Source of the DNA: Stromatinia cepivora
Lineage: Eukaryota; Ascomycota; Leotiomycetes; Helotiales; Sclerotiniaceae
NCBI GenBank assembly: GCA_014898415.1
Contig: RCTD01000004.1
Location: forward strand, 743,001-807,000
Reading direction: 5' to 3'
DNA: 64,000 bases
The notes under the pieces: generated by a model
What the model was told of the DNA's origin: nothing
What the model saw: the letters and a program-made list of their open reading frames with translations, nothing else
Database searches by the model: none
Program-made: the position numbers and the translations under genes
Shown here: piece after piece, positions 13,132 through 22,905 of the stretch
Layout: every line of letters starts with the position of its first letter
Position numbering within the stretch: position 1 is the first letter of the stretch

Positions 13132-13281
13132 TGTGACGAACCCAACGAGCGTTTAGAGATCAACCTTAGAATTAAAAGCTACAGAGTTAAAGAGAGTGTG
13201 CTACAAAGCTATATATATGATCGGTTCGGAGCTTAATACCGTACTAGCCCGATCGGACGCGATCACGTGTATCTCGTGACA
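13132..13281 (-). repeat. 150-bp LTR (3' LTR of gag-only copy 2)
   Basis: Its termini are TGTGACGA and TCGTGACA on plus, so on minus it begins TGTCACGAGATACACGTG. The first eight bases equal those of the 282-bp LTRs (TGTCACGA). Confidence 0.93.
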
Positions 13282-13302
13282 CTACCCCCCCCTTTTGAAA
13301 AG
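13282..13302 (-). other. Polypurine tract of gag-only copy 2
   Basis: The plus strand is CTACCCCCCCCTTTTGAAAA. The minus strand therefore has a G-run ending GTAG next to the 3' LTR, nearly the same as in the 7-kb elements (7412-7437 and 17783-17806). Confidence 0.8.
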
Positions 13303-14657
13303 TTCGCTTTGAACTCATTTTAAACGAATAATTTAAGTACAAAATGATTATTAATCTTCTTTTGATAAAAATTCCTAATACACAGATTGCATTACAATCA
13401 ACGAATATGTATCCATTATACCATATACTTCCTCCAAGCGATCTTTAAAATATCGGTTATTGATCATCTTTTCTAGATCCTTATTATTATCGCTTTCGGA
13501 CTCAATAATCAATATAATAGTTGGAACAGGCTTTTATCGATCTCGGATTCCTTGATACAGATCTAACGGACAGGTTTGTATTTAATAGGAGATACTTTTA
13601 TATTATATATATTTATTTTGCTTGTATAAGAGAGTTCTTTCAAAAAGGGAAAACTCGGACACCCGTACACGGGGTAAAATTAAAATATGATCGGGTTTAT
13701 CCAATTGAATATCAAAAGGGCTAAAAGCATCAATAATATTAAGGTTACTAATATCCATTGGATTATAATTCCGAAAATGGGATAGATTCTGCAATATATA
13801 TAGGGCTCTAGGTTTATTAGAATAGAATAATGTAGAGAATCCATTCATTGTATAAATAGTTAATTGTTGTATAACCTGAATAAAATCGGGATAGAAGTGG
13901 AGAAAAGAAAATTATTAAGAAAGACGATTTCTAAAAATAATATTGAGTTTATTATAAAAGATTAAGATTTTATTTGAATTGGGTTAATTCTGATTTTTGG
14001 CTTTATAAAGGGTCCTTTCGAATTTTGTAATATAGGTATGTAGAGAATCGGTTCCTTATTTGAGAATGAATAGTTTGTCTTTAGTCTCTTGAATTTTATT
14101 CGGATTATTATAAATATATATGAGTTGATTCAGGATCGTTATATGATCTAAAGAAACGTTTTGATTAAGAAAAGAAAACTGAAGTAGTATTATAGTTTAT
14201 ATATGAAATTCGAGATTAAAATAAATATAGTAAAATTGAATTATAGAGTTGCCGATCGTAGTGCCATCTATTTATAATTTCGTTTGAATCGAAGGAAACC
14301 AGGTATTGAACTTTTGAGAACTATTACTGAACTTTTTAGAATCAGGGAGGGAGGGTTTCGGACAAAAAAGAGTATAAACAGTAGAAATGTATTTGAGAAT
14401 TAAGGAGCGTAAAAACGAGATTTCATCCCGTTGATGAATCACTTCGCCACAAAATTCTGTAATCACAAGGTTTATCGAATCGTAATTTATAGCTTAGAAA
14501 TTAAAGGTAAGAAAAAAGATAATATTTTCGAATAATATCAAGAAGATTTATATACAAGCAAAAGAATATAAGCAATATATTTAAACAAAAATAAACGGAG
14601 TGTATATAAGTATATATAAATATTATTCCATTTTTTATCTAAAAGAATTTTTAATAA
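13303..14657 (-). pseudogene. Relic gag frame (gag-only copy 2)
   Basis: Open minus-strand pieces at 14272-14466 and 13603-13848, with connecting stop-interrupted sequence, make one gag-like frame of roughly 350-400 codons. The middle has the helical, Gln- and Leu-rich look of a capsid. A knuckle-like segment at about 13570-13611 has Tyr at the first three CCHC positions and Cys at the fourth. Segments rich in Ile, Glu and Lys follow to the polypurine tract. I cannot say from sequence alone which Gag family it belongs to. Confidence 0.65.
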
Positions 14658-14807
14658 TATAACGAATCTAATGAGCATTTAAAAATCAACCTTAGAATTA
14701 AAAGCTATAAAGCTAAAGAAAGTATACTACAAAGCTATATATATGATCGGCTCGGAGCTTAATACCGTACTAGCCCGATCGGACGCGATCACGTGTATCT
14801 CGTGACA
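14658..14807 (-). repeat. 150-bp LTR (5' LTR of gag-only copy 2)
   Basis: It starts TATAACGAATCTAATGAGCA where the other LTR of the same copy has TGTGACGAACCCAACGAGCG. All differences in this segment are G-to-A or C-to-T, as RIP would leave them. Confidence 0.93.
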
Positions 14808-14812
14808 GAAAT
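14808..14812. repeat. Target-site duplication GAAAT, right
   Basis: Exact repeat of 13127-13131. Confidence 0.92.
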
Positions 14813-15470
14813 AGTTGAGAATTGGATCTTTCCGATAATAATGAAAGGGATCCAATTATTCTTCAGTTTTTGTAATTTTTATCGATAATTTATTAAGGAT
14901 TATGGTATAATAACGAAATCTTTTAATGAATTCATTAAAGCAAATATTAAGTTTGTATTCGATAAAGTATACCAAAATGTATTTAATATCTTGAAGAAAA
15001 AGTTTATCTCTGTTTTGTTTTTGTAATATTATAATCATCGATTCTCTTGTATATTCGAAACAGATATATCTAATGGGGTAGTTGTTAGTATATTATTATA
15101 ATAATATAATGAAGATTGGTTTCTTGTAGTTTATTTCTCCAAGATTATAGTTATCGCTAAATTGAATTATGAAGTTCATGATAAGGAAATGCTGTCAATC
15201 ATTCAATCTCTTAATCATTGGAAAGCAGAATTCGTTGGTTCATTATATAAAATCAAGGTTTATATCGATTATAAGGTCTTCGAATATTTTATAATTATTA
15301 AGACTTTCAATACCCAACAAGCTCGTTGGGTAAAAGTTTTAATCGATTATAATTTCATCATTATATATCGTCCTGAAAAAGATAATCCTTTTGTCAATAC
15401 TTTAACCTGTCGGATTGACAAATTGGATTTCCAGAATTATATTAAGAAGAAGAATTGTCTTCAATAACTT
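14813..15470 (+). pseudogene. Relic RT connection and RNase H (copy C-D, second part)
   Basis: Resuming after the nested insertion, the frame matches the end of Gypsy RT; the equivalent in copy B-E at 18908-19192 reads FLDFCNFYRWFIKDYS. The piece at 15162-15467 is the best-preserved domain of the whole block. It reads NYEVHDKEMLSIIQSLNHW, then IDYKVFEYF and ARWVKVL, matching the RNase H pattern N-Y-x-x-x-D-K-E, D-H-K-x-L-x-Y-F and R-x-A-R-W. The family D-H is D-Y here, a C-to-T change. Confidence 0.85.
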
Positions 15471-15539
15471 ATTAAAGATAATCAAATTGATACTGAAATT
15501 ATAAGAAAAGTTTTACGAAAGCATTATCTAGACGAAACA

Positions 15540-16420
15540 ACAATTACTAGTATCGATTTGAATAAAATCGCTTTTCGATTCGATCTAATTAATTATATCA
15601 TCGAAGCAAATAAGATTATAAATAGCTTGCTAGCATTCAGAATATAAGTTATTCAAGGTTATAAGTATATATCATTTCAAAATGATCTTTTGTTTTATAA
15701 TAATCGCTTGGTAATGCTTGATATCGATAACCTTTAAACTTATTTGATTTGTGAAGCCTATAATTCTGTTTCTATTGCTCATTTTGGTATAAATAAAATC
15801 TACCTTTTATTATCTCAACAATATTATTGGTTTAGAATACACGATACTGTAATCAGATATATATACAATTATTATATTTGCAAATACAATTCCGTTTTAT
15901 ATGATTATACCCCCAGTTTATTACATCCATTTCCGATTCCTAATTGAGTATAATAATATATTATTATAGATTATTACAGCTTTAATAAAGATAAATACAG
16001 ATATAATAATATTTTAATCATTATTGATCGATTAACAAAGCAAACTATCTCTATACTTTATTATAAATCAATCGATACTCGAATTCAAATACAATTATAT
16101 TTCTATCATATATATCGATATTATGGTCCCTTTGACATTATAGTATTGAATTGTAGCCCCCAATTCATATCACAATTCTGGAAGGAATTCAGTTAAATCC
16201 TAGAAATCGATTTCAAATTATCCATTATTCATTATCCCCAAATTGATAATCAAATTGAGATCTATAATTAATACCTTTAATAATGGTTAAGATTATTTGT
16301 TAGTTATTATCAAAACGATTGGTTAGAATTTCTATTTATAATGGATTATATGTAATTTACTTTTCTATATGATTCTTTAAGAAGGCTTATATTCTATAAA
16401 ACTTTATACGGATATATATC
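15540..16420 (+). pseudogene. Relic integrase (copy C-D)
   Basis: The fragment 15744-15947 fits the integrase H2C2 domain: AHFGINKIYLLLSQQYYW matches H-x-G-x-x-K-T followed by Q-x-Y-Y-W, and the Cys pair is reduced to YYICKY. Downstream to about 16420 are stop-interrupted pieces of the catalytic core, including a segment equivalent to S-D-R-G-x-Q-F that reads as degraded codons. The remainder up to the PPT at 17783 is AT-rich 3' interior with no motif I recognise. Confidence 0.7.
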
Positions 16421-17782
16421 GAAATATATATAGGAATGAAAGGAAGACGCTGGTAAGCCAACAGATGATATAAATATATATGATATCTATATATATATAG
16501 AATACAATAGATTAACTTTCGCATAAACGAAAGAAGGTTTATTATATATTCAAATCAAAATATCGAAATCCACAAATGTTCATTGATATAAAATTGATTT
16601 CGATATTGGAGATTATATATAGCTTAATATAAAAAGTTATTCTATTTAAAGATTATCTAAGAAACTGGACTTCTCAATTCAAGGAAGATTCAAGATCATT
16701 AATCGATTTGGAAGCTTTTTCAAATTCGAATTCCCGATTACAATAAAAATTCATCCTGTTTTCCTTTCAGATCGATTATATAAGGCATATAACGATCCTT
16801 TTTTTGGTTAGATATTCAAATCATTTTTGTTTATTAATATAATTGGCGATTCGGAATAGAAAATGGAAAAGGTTTTAATAATAAAGAAAATATGAAAAAC
16901 TCTATTATATAAAGTTTTATAATTTAATAGCGATATCGATTTTATCTGATATTCTGTTTCTGATCTTAAAACATTATTATACCTTCTACACGATTTTCAT
17001 TTGGCCAATTCAACATTGTTTAATCCTTTCAATCGATTAATTGATTGAATAAAGTTTTATAAAAGTAAAGAGAATAATTATAATTATATAGATAACGATT
17101 CATTTATAAAATTAAGGGAAAGAAAAGTATTCTTCAATATAATAGATTAGATATTATAATTTTATAATAATATATATATATACAATTGTGAAAGGATCGA
17201 AAATCTATACAAATTCGAGAGAATTTGATTATATACATATATAACCTGAGCTTTATATAACAGACAAATTATCATCATCAAAATAATATAAAGATAATAT
17301 ATTTCAAAAACTTATGTCTATAATCATTTCAAAAATCATGCAAAAAGAAGTTTGAATATAGTAAGAACGAAATATAATATCACCTTTATCGATTTCATTC
17401 AATTTGATCGATTTGATCAATTTGATCGATTAACTTGATCGATTTCGGAATTGATTATATTAACCATTCATTATTATTATATCATAATTCAACCTCCTTT
17501 CTTTTTCTATTGAAGCTTTTTTCTTTTAGAGGTTCCTCAAATCAAAAAGAATACGAATCAATATTAATTTAACCAATTGATGAATGATTTGGTCGATTTG
17601 ATCAATTCATTTGTTATTTTGGTCAATTTGGTCGATTAATTTGGTCAATTTGGTTAATTTCCAGTAAATTGATCAAATCAATCAAAATGATTAATCTAAT
17701 TGATTTAAAGTTTATAAACTTTTATAAAATCTGGTTTCTAATGAAATAACAATGGAATAGAGGAATGAAATGTTTAAAGATG
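16421..17782 (+). other. 3' interior of copy C-D without recognisable domain
   Basis: This stretch aligns, inverted, with 7438-8850 of copy B-E and in part with 2674-3900 of fragment X. It is extremely AT-rich, with many TATATA runs and short direct repeats of TTGATC/GATCAA type near 17400-17700. In other Gypsy elements this position would hold the integrase tail and 3' untranslated region. Confidence 0.5.
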
Positions 17783-17806
17783 AGCTTTTCCGAAGGGGGG
17801 GGGTAG
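17783..17806 (+). other. Polypurine tract of copy C-D
   Basis: GAGCTTTTCCGAAGGGGGGG continues to GGTAG directly before the 3' LTR at 17807. It is well preserved, perhaps because G-runs contain no CpA site for RIP on this strand. Confidence 0.82.
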
Positions 17807-18088
17807 TATTACGAATCGTGAATTATAGGAGGTTAATTATATAATATTTTTTATCTTTTATATCAATTTATGAGTTGATCATTTGTATGTATACATTATG
17901 AATCATACGATTTAGTATAGTAAAATGGTAACCCTAATAACACTTACATATAACTTTGCAGTTTACAAATGAATATTTGTGTATATATATCTAGTCGCTT
18001 TTTACGAGCTATAGTTCTTCAGTTATAGATTCTAAAGAATATAATTGACCCTGTTTATTCAGCTCTACTACGGCTCTTGTGCGTCACA
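17807..18088 (+). repeat. 282-bp LTR (3' LTR of copy C-D)
   Basis: It starts TATTACGAATCGTGAA, mutated from TGTCACGAATCGTGAA, and ends with the intact GCTCTTGTGCGTCACA. It is the same length as 9363-9644. Confidence 0.92.
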
Positions 18089-18093
18089 ATATC
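18089..18093. repeat. Target-site duplication ATATC, right of copy C-D
   Basis: Exact repeat of 9358-9362. Copy B-E resumes at 18094. Confidence 0.92.
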
Positions 18094-18399
18094 TGATTAC
18101 AATATCATACATTCTAAACCAATAGTATTGTTAAGATAATAAAAAATAGATTTTGTTTATACCAAAATAAACAATGGAAACAGAATTATAAATTTCATAA
18201 ATCAGATAAACTTGAAGATTGTCGATATCAAGTATCACTAAACGATCATTGTAAAACAAAAGATCATTTTGGAATAATATATATTTGTAACCTTAAATAA
18301 CTTATATTCTAAATATTAATAAATTATCTATAATTTTATTTATTTCGATAATACAATTAATTAAATCGAATCGAGGAGCGATTTCATTCAAATTAATAC

Positions 18400-20160
18400 T
18401 AATAATCATTATTTCGTTTGAATAATGCTTTTGTAAGACTTTTCTTATAATTTCAATATCAACTTAATTATCTTTAATAAACTACTGAAAATAATTCTTC
18501 TTTTTGATATAATTCTAAAGATCCAATTCGTCAATCCAATAGATTAAAATATCGACGAAAGGATTATCTTTTCTAGAGCGATATATAATAATGAAATTAT
18601 AATCAATTAGAACTTTTGTCCAGCGAATTTGTCAAGTATTAAAAGTCTTGGTAATCATAAAATATTCGAGAACCTTATAATCAATATAAACCTTGATTTT
18701 ATATAATAAACCAGCAAATTCCACTCTTCAATAATTGAAAAATCAAATAATTGACAATATTTCCTTGTTATAAATTTTATAGTTCAATTCAACAACAATC
18801 ATAATTTTAAAGAAATAAACTACAAAAAATCAATCTTCGCCATATTATTATAATAATATATTAGCAATTATTTTATCAAATATATTTATTTCAAGTATAC
18901 AAAGAAGTCAATAATTATAATATTGTAGAAACAGAACGAAAATAAACTTTTTCTTCAAGATATTGAATACATTTTGGTATACTTCGTCGAATATGAATTT
19001 AATATTTACTTTAATGAATTCATTGAAAGATTTCGCTATTATACTGTAGTCCTTAATGAACCATCGATAAAAATTGCAAAAATCGAGGAATAATTGGATC
19101 CCTTTTACTATTATCGGAAAAGTCCAGTTCTCAATTACCTCAATCTTTTCAGAGTCCATCTCTATTCCTTTAATAAAAATAATAAAGCCCAAATACTTAA
19201 TATATATAATATTGAATTTGCATTTCTTAAAATCCGTTTATAGATCAACAACTTCTAATCATTCGAAAATTAGTTTAACATAAATTTAATACTCTTCTTC
19301 GTTTTCGGAATAAATTAGAATATCATCGAAATATATTATACAAAAGACATCTAGATAATCGAATAGAATATCATTTATATAATACTAATAGATTACAAAA
19401 CCATTCGTTAATCCAAATAATACAACCTTGTATTTGTATAATCTATATCGAATTCGAAAAATAGTATACTCTTCCAAAATAGAATCCATTTTTATACAAT
19501 AAAAAACTTAACGAATATCGAATTTAATAAAGATCTTAACACCGGAAAACCGAAAAAGCATTTTGTTAATCAAAAGAAAGGGATATCGATCCTTATATAT
19601 CAAAGAATTTAATAATCTAAAATTTATATAGAACCTCAAATTACTATTGGGTTTCTTAACGAATAGGATGGGTATAATATAAGAGATTTAATTAGATTTA
19701 ATAAAATCTTTACTAAGATTATCCATAATATATTCTTTAACGATTTCCAATTATTCCAGAAACATTTTGTAAAACAGATTATAATACAAGATTTATTCTC
19801 CTTTGTTTTCCAATATAATTTTATAATCATAAAATCGGTTAAAAGACAAGATATTTGATTCATACTTGAAAAAAACTCAATAATATTATCAATATTCAAA
19901 TAATATTTCAGATTCTGAATCGATTTCGGCCAATACTCGATCGAGTTTTTCTTAAACTTTCGTATTCTTGAATTCGATCAAAACAATCAATATTCTCTTT
20001 TTTGTATATCATTCGTTTTATTGGAAATCTATTATATCATCAAGTTCTTTCAGAATAATAATAAAGAATTCAGTTTATTTATCTCTTTTATATTCTAATT
20101 AAAACTTATCGGATTTGAATATATATAGATCGAAAATTTCGGGCGATATATAAAGAAGGT
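18400..20160 (-). pseudogene. Relic RT and RNase H of copy B-E
   Basis: On the minus strand, 18908-19192 reads as the RT connection region, with GFIIFIKGIEMDSEKIEVIE and then FLDFCNFYRWFIKDYS. It matches the Gypsy pattern G-x-x-x-x-x-x-G-I-x-M-D-P-x-K followed by F-L-G-F-x-N-Y-Y-R-x-F-I. Upstream, to about 20000, are the palm and fingers in stop-interrupted form, and 18400-18900 is the RNase H region equivalent to 15162-15467. Confidence 0.75.
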
Positions 20161-22623
20161 ATTTATAAATCTACAATAATGATATAATTAATTAGGAAAG
20201 AGATAAATTGAATTTGAAAGGAATCGGGATTTCTTTTTTTTCAATAAGAGTTTGTATTGTATTTATATTTGAAGGTTTTTATTGTATATCATTAATTGTA
20301 ATTGATTTGTTTAATTGTAAATCTCTTTGATTTTAATATTCTTTGAATTGGTTATCTTATCGATCAATATCTTATTAAATTAATCGATCGATCTTTTGTT
20401 TACAAAAGGATGATTAAATAACAAAGAGATTATTTGAATAAAAGATAGTATAGAATCTCTTTTTAAATTATTCGAAATATTGATTGAAATAATTGAACTT
20501 TGTTTGAATCTTTGATAATCAAAGTTTATCTAAAATAATACTATAATTCTTTAATTCAATAATAAGGAAAGGGACAAAAGATTATTCATAATCATCGATC
20601 ATTAGATTAAGGAATATGAAATAAGTAATGATATAGTTTTATATATCATTATATCCTTTAACTTCAATTGAAACTTCAAACGATATAATTCTGAATTTAA
20701 ATATAGAAAATAAACAAGTAAGGAGTATAGTATTAATAAAAATGAATCTATTTACTTTAAAGTCAATAAATACTTTTGATTGATAAATGTAACCATTTTT
20801 CGAAAGGTTATAAGGAAAAATGAATACTTTTTCTTTTATAAATTTAATTAGATCAAGAAATCTTATATTCTGTATAATGTTTAAAATAGAGATAGAATCT
20901 AAACATTTGATTTTAAATGTTTTTCTTTTTCTAAATAAGTATTCTATATAATTTCAATTATAACTTCTAGGTTAAAGTCTTTTTTGGTATCTTAATATTT
21001 TTCGAATTCTTTTGCTTCTTTTTGTATTGTTTCGATTTTATTGAAGTTATCAATATAAGGCATCGATATATGTATTGCTCTAGAAAAGGAAAAAAGCGAT
21101 GAATGTTTGAAGTTCGAATAATTATTGAATGTAATAGGGCTGGTATATCCGAAAGAGGCATTCCGGAGTGGAAATGGTTTCGGGAACATAAAGGTTCCAA
21201 AATTGAAGCTATTAAAGTTCCGAAAAGATTATAAGGGGTTTATAGTAATTATTGATTTATAAATAATTATAGGGATTTCTCGATTAATATAGTATCGATT
21301 TCGTTTTTGTAATAAAATTTCGTTTTGATTTATTTTAATAAATATATTTATAAATTCTTTTATAATTTTGTAATCCTTAATAGATATTGTTATTATTCGT
21401 AAAAGAAAATCAGAAATCTTTTATTTGAAATCCTTGAATAAAATTTTATCATTAATAATCTTTATTTGGATAACAAATAATCTGAATTTCCTATATTATT
21501 TTAAGAAGTTATTATATCGAATTATATTAAGTATAATCTATATTTTATATTGAAAGCGAATATCATTGATTTCAGCCGGGTTCCGATAGATCGCTATAAA
21601 TTGTTCAACTAATTCGAATATTATGAATCAGAGTATTCATATATAAAAAATATAACAATGTATTTGTACTTTCGATTCAGTTTGATCGATTATATATATA
21701 CAACATTATGTTTCATTTTTAAATAATATAATATATAACTCGAATCGTTTTATAATCAATAATTACCACAAATTAGTTTTAGATTTAATATTATTACTAA
21801 ATTTAATAATAAGATTTGTAGATTTTGATACATATATATCTTACTACGAATTATAATTAACACAGGAATACAATCTTGACCGATTAAATTGACTTCTTGA
21901 ATAAAAGAACCTCTGATTATTAAATAAATCATTATTTTCTGAAAAGAAAGAAGAATCCTCAAAGAGCCCCAAGTGATCAGATTGTTTGATCAAAGTTTTC
22001 TTCCTTTGACTTTAGGATCTTTAGGTTTACTTAAATAAAGGTTTTTAGATTTCAATTAAAAGAATAAAAGGAATTCTAGATATTATTATTGATTTGAATA
22101 TTTATATAGATATCATTTGAAACTCAAAAGAAGATTATATTATTACAGAACTTATTGTTACCATAATTTTCAATTATCGATTTTTCTCTTTCAAATTTAT
22201 AATTATTATATAGAAATCTTATAATTGTAATAATGGTTCAGAAAAAACTATTGAACTATTAGGAGTATCGATTTCATACACTGGTATCTTCTCTTTATCA
22301 ATCTTCTTTCTTTCAATAATAACATTATCCAATTTTGTATTCATATTTTCTTCGAAGGGTTGTTGAAATAATTAAGGAGAAGGAAAGGGTTCCTCAGAAT
22401 ATATTTTCGAAGGTTCAGAACATACAGAAGGAGGAATTCATTGTATTATAAAAGTAATAATATATTTCTAAAAATGTTTATATCTTTATTGATTAAATCG
22501 GAATAGATCTTTTTTCTTTGAATATAACATTTATAAAAATTCATCTAAAAAGGTATTATCAAAGTGAAATATTATTTGAAAGACCATCAAATAGTTGAAC
22601 ACTTGTAAATGAATTATAGATAA
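20161..22623 (-). pseudogene. Relic gag and protease side of copy B-E
   Basis: It aligns with 1-2391 of copy A on the same strand and with 9645-12050 of copy C-D inverted. Short open pieces at 20967-21200 and 21756-21962 correspond to those of the other copies. There is no intact motif. Confidence 0.6.
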
Positions 22624-22905
22624 TATAATGTACAAAAGCTATAATAAAACTGAATAAATAAGATCAATTATATTCTTTAAAATCTATAATTGAAGAACTA
22701 TAATTTGTAAGAAGCGATTAGATATATATATACAAATACTCATTTATAGGCTACGGGGTTGTACGTATACATGATTAGGATTACCATTTTATTATATTAA
22801 ATCGTATGATTTGTAACACATATACATGGATGATCAGCTTATAAATTGATATGGGAGATAAGAGGTATCACATGGTTAGCCTCCTGTGGTTCACGATTCG
22901 TGACA
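22624..22905 (-). repeat. 282-bp LTR (5' LTR of copy B-E)
   Basis: It ends on plus with the intact CACGATTCGTGACA and starts with the mutated TATAATGTACAAAAGC. Beyond 22905 the sequence is an unrelated Gypsy relic, not the continuation of fragment X. Confidence 0.9.

Larger units (their letters stand above)
13132..14807 (-). mobile_element. Gag-only non-autonomous LTR retrotransposon, copy 2 (1,676 bp)
   Basis: LTRs lie at 13132-13281 and 14658-14807, flanked by GAAAT on both sides. The orientation is minus because the polypurine tract (C-run on plus at 13285-13292) adjoins the left LTR. The element interrupts the RT gene of copy C-D. It has the same length and layout as copy 1 but is less mutated at its left end (TGTGACGAACCCAACGAGCG). 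The interior encodes only a gag-like frame, and nothing resembling a polymerase or integrase is present. It must therefore have been moved by proteins supplied in trans. Confidence 0.92.
9363..18088 (+). mobile_element. Ty3/Gypsy element copy C-D (complete, inactivated)
   Basis: Two 282-bp LTRs (9363-9644 and 17807-18088) enclose an interior that carries, in order, a gag-side region, protease, reverse transcriptase, RNase H and integrase, the Gypsy order. It has a 5-bp duplication, ATATC, on both sides. Without the nested gag-only element and its duplication (1,681 bp) it is 7,045 bp. The coding regions contain many stops and catalytic substitutions explained by G-to-A or C-to-T change, so it cannot move by itself. 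It lies inside the pol region of copy B-E in the opposite orientation. Confidence 0.92.
7130..22905 (-). mobile_element. Ty3/Gypsy element copy B-E, split by copy C-D
   Basis: The two parts, 7130-9362 and 18094-22905 (after removing one ATATC duplication), add up to 7,045 bp, exactly the length of copy C-D without its own insertion. The minus-strand order is 5' LTR (22624-22905), gag and protease side (about 20160-22623), RT (about 18900-20160), RNase H (18400-18900), integrase (18094-18400 and 8900-9362), 3' interior, PPT (7412-7437) and 3' LTR (7130-7411). Stops interrupt all frames. The flanks do not form a target duplication: CAGTT precedes 7130 and ATTAT follows 22905. Confidence 0.85.

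Noticed and set aside
9363..22905. Oppositely oriented LTRs read as one large inverted-repeat structure (a foldback or Helitron-like element)
   Set aside because: Target duplications and equal element lengths show two nested LTR elements in opposite orientation.
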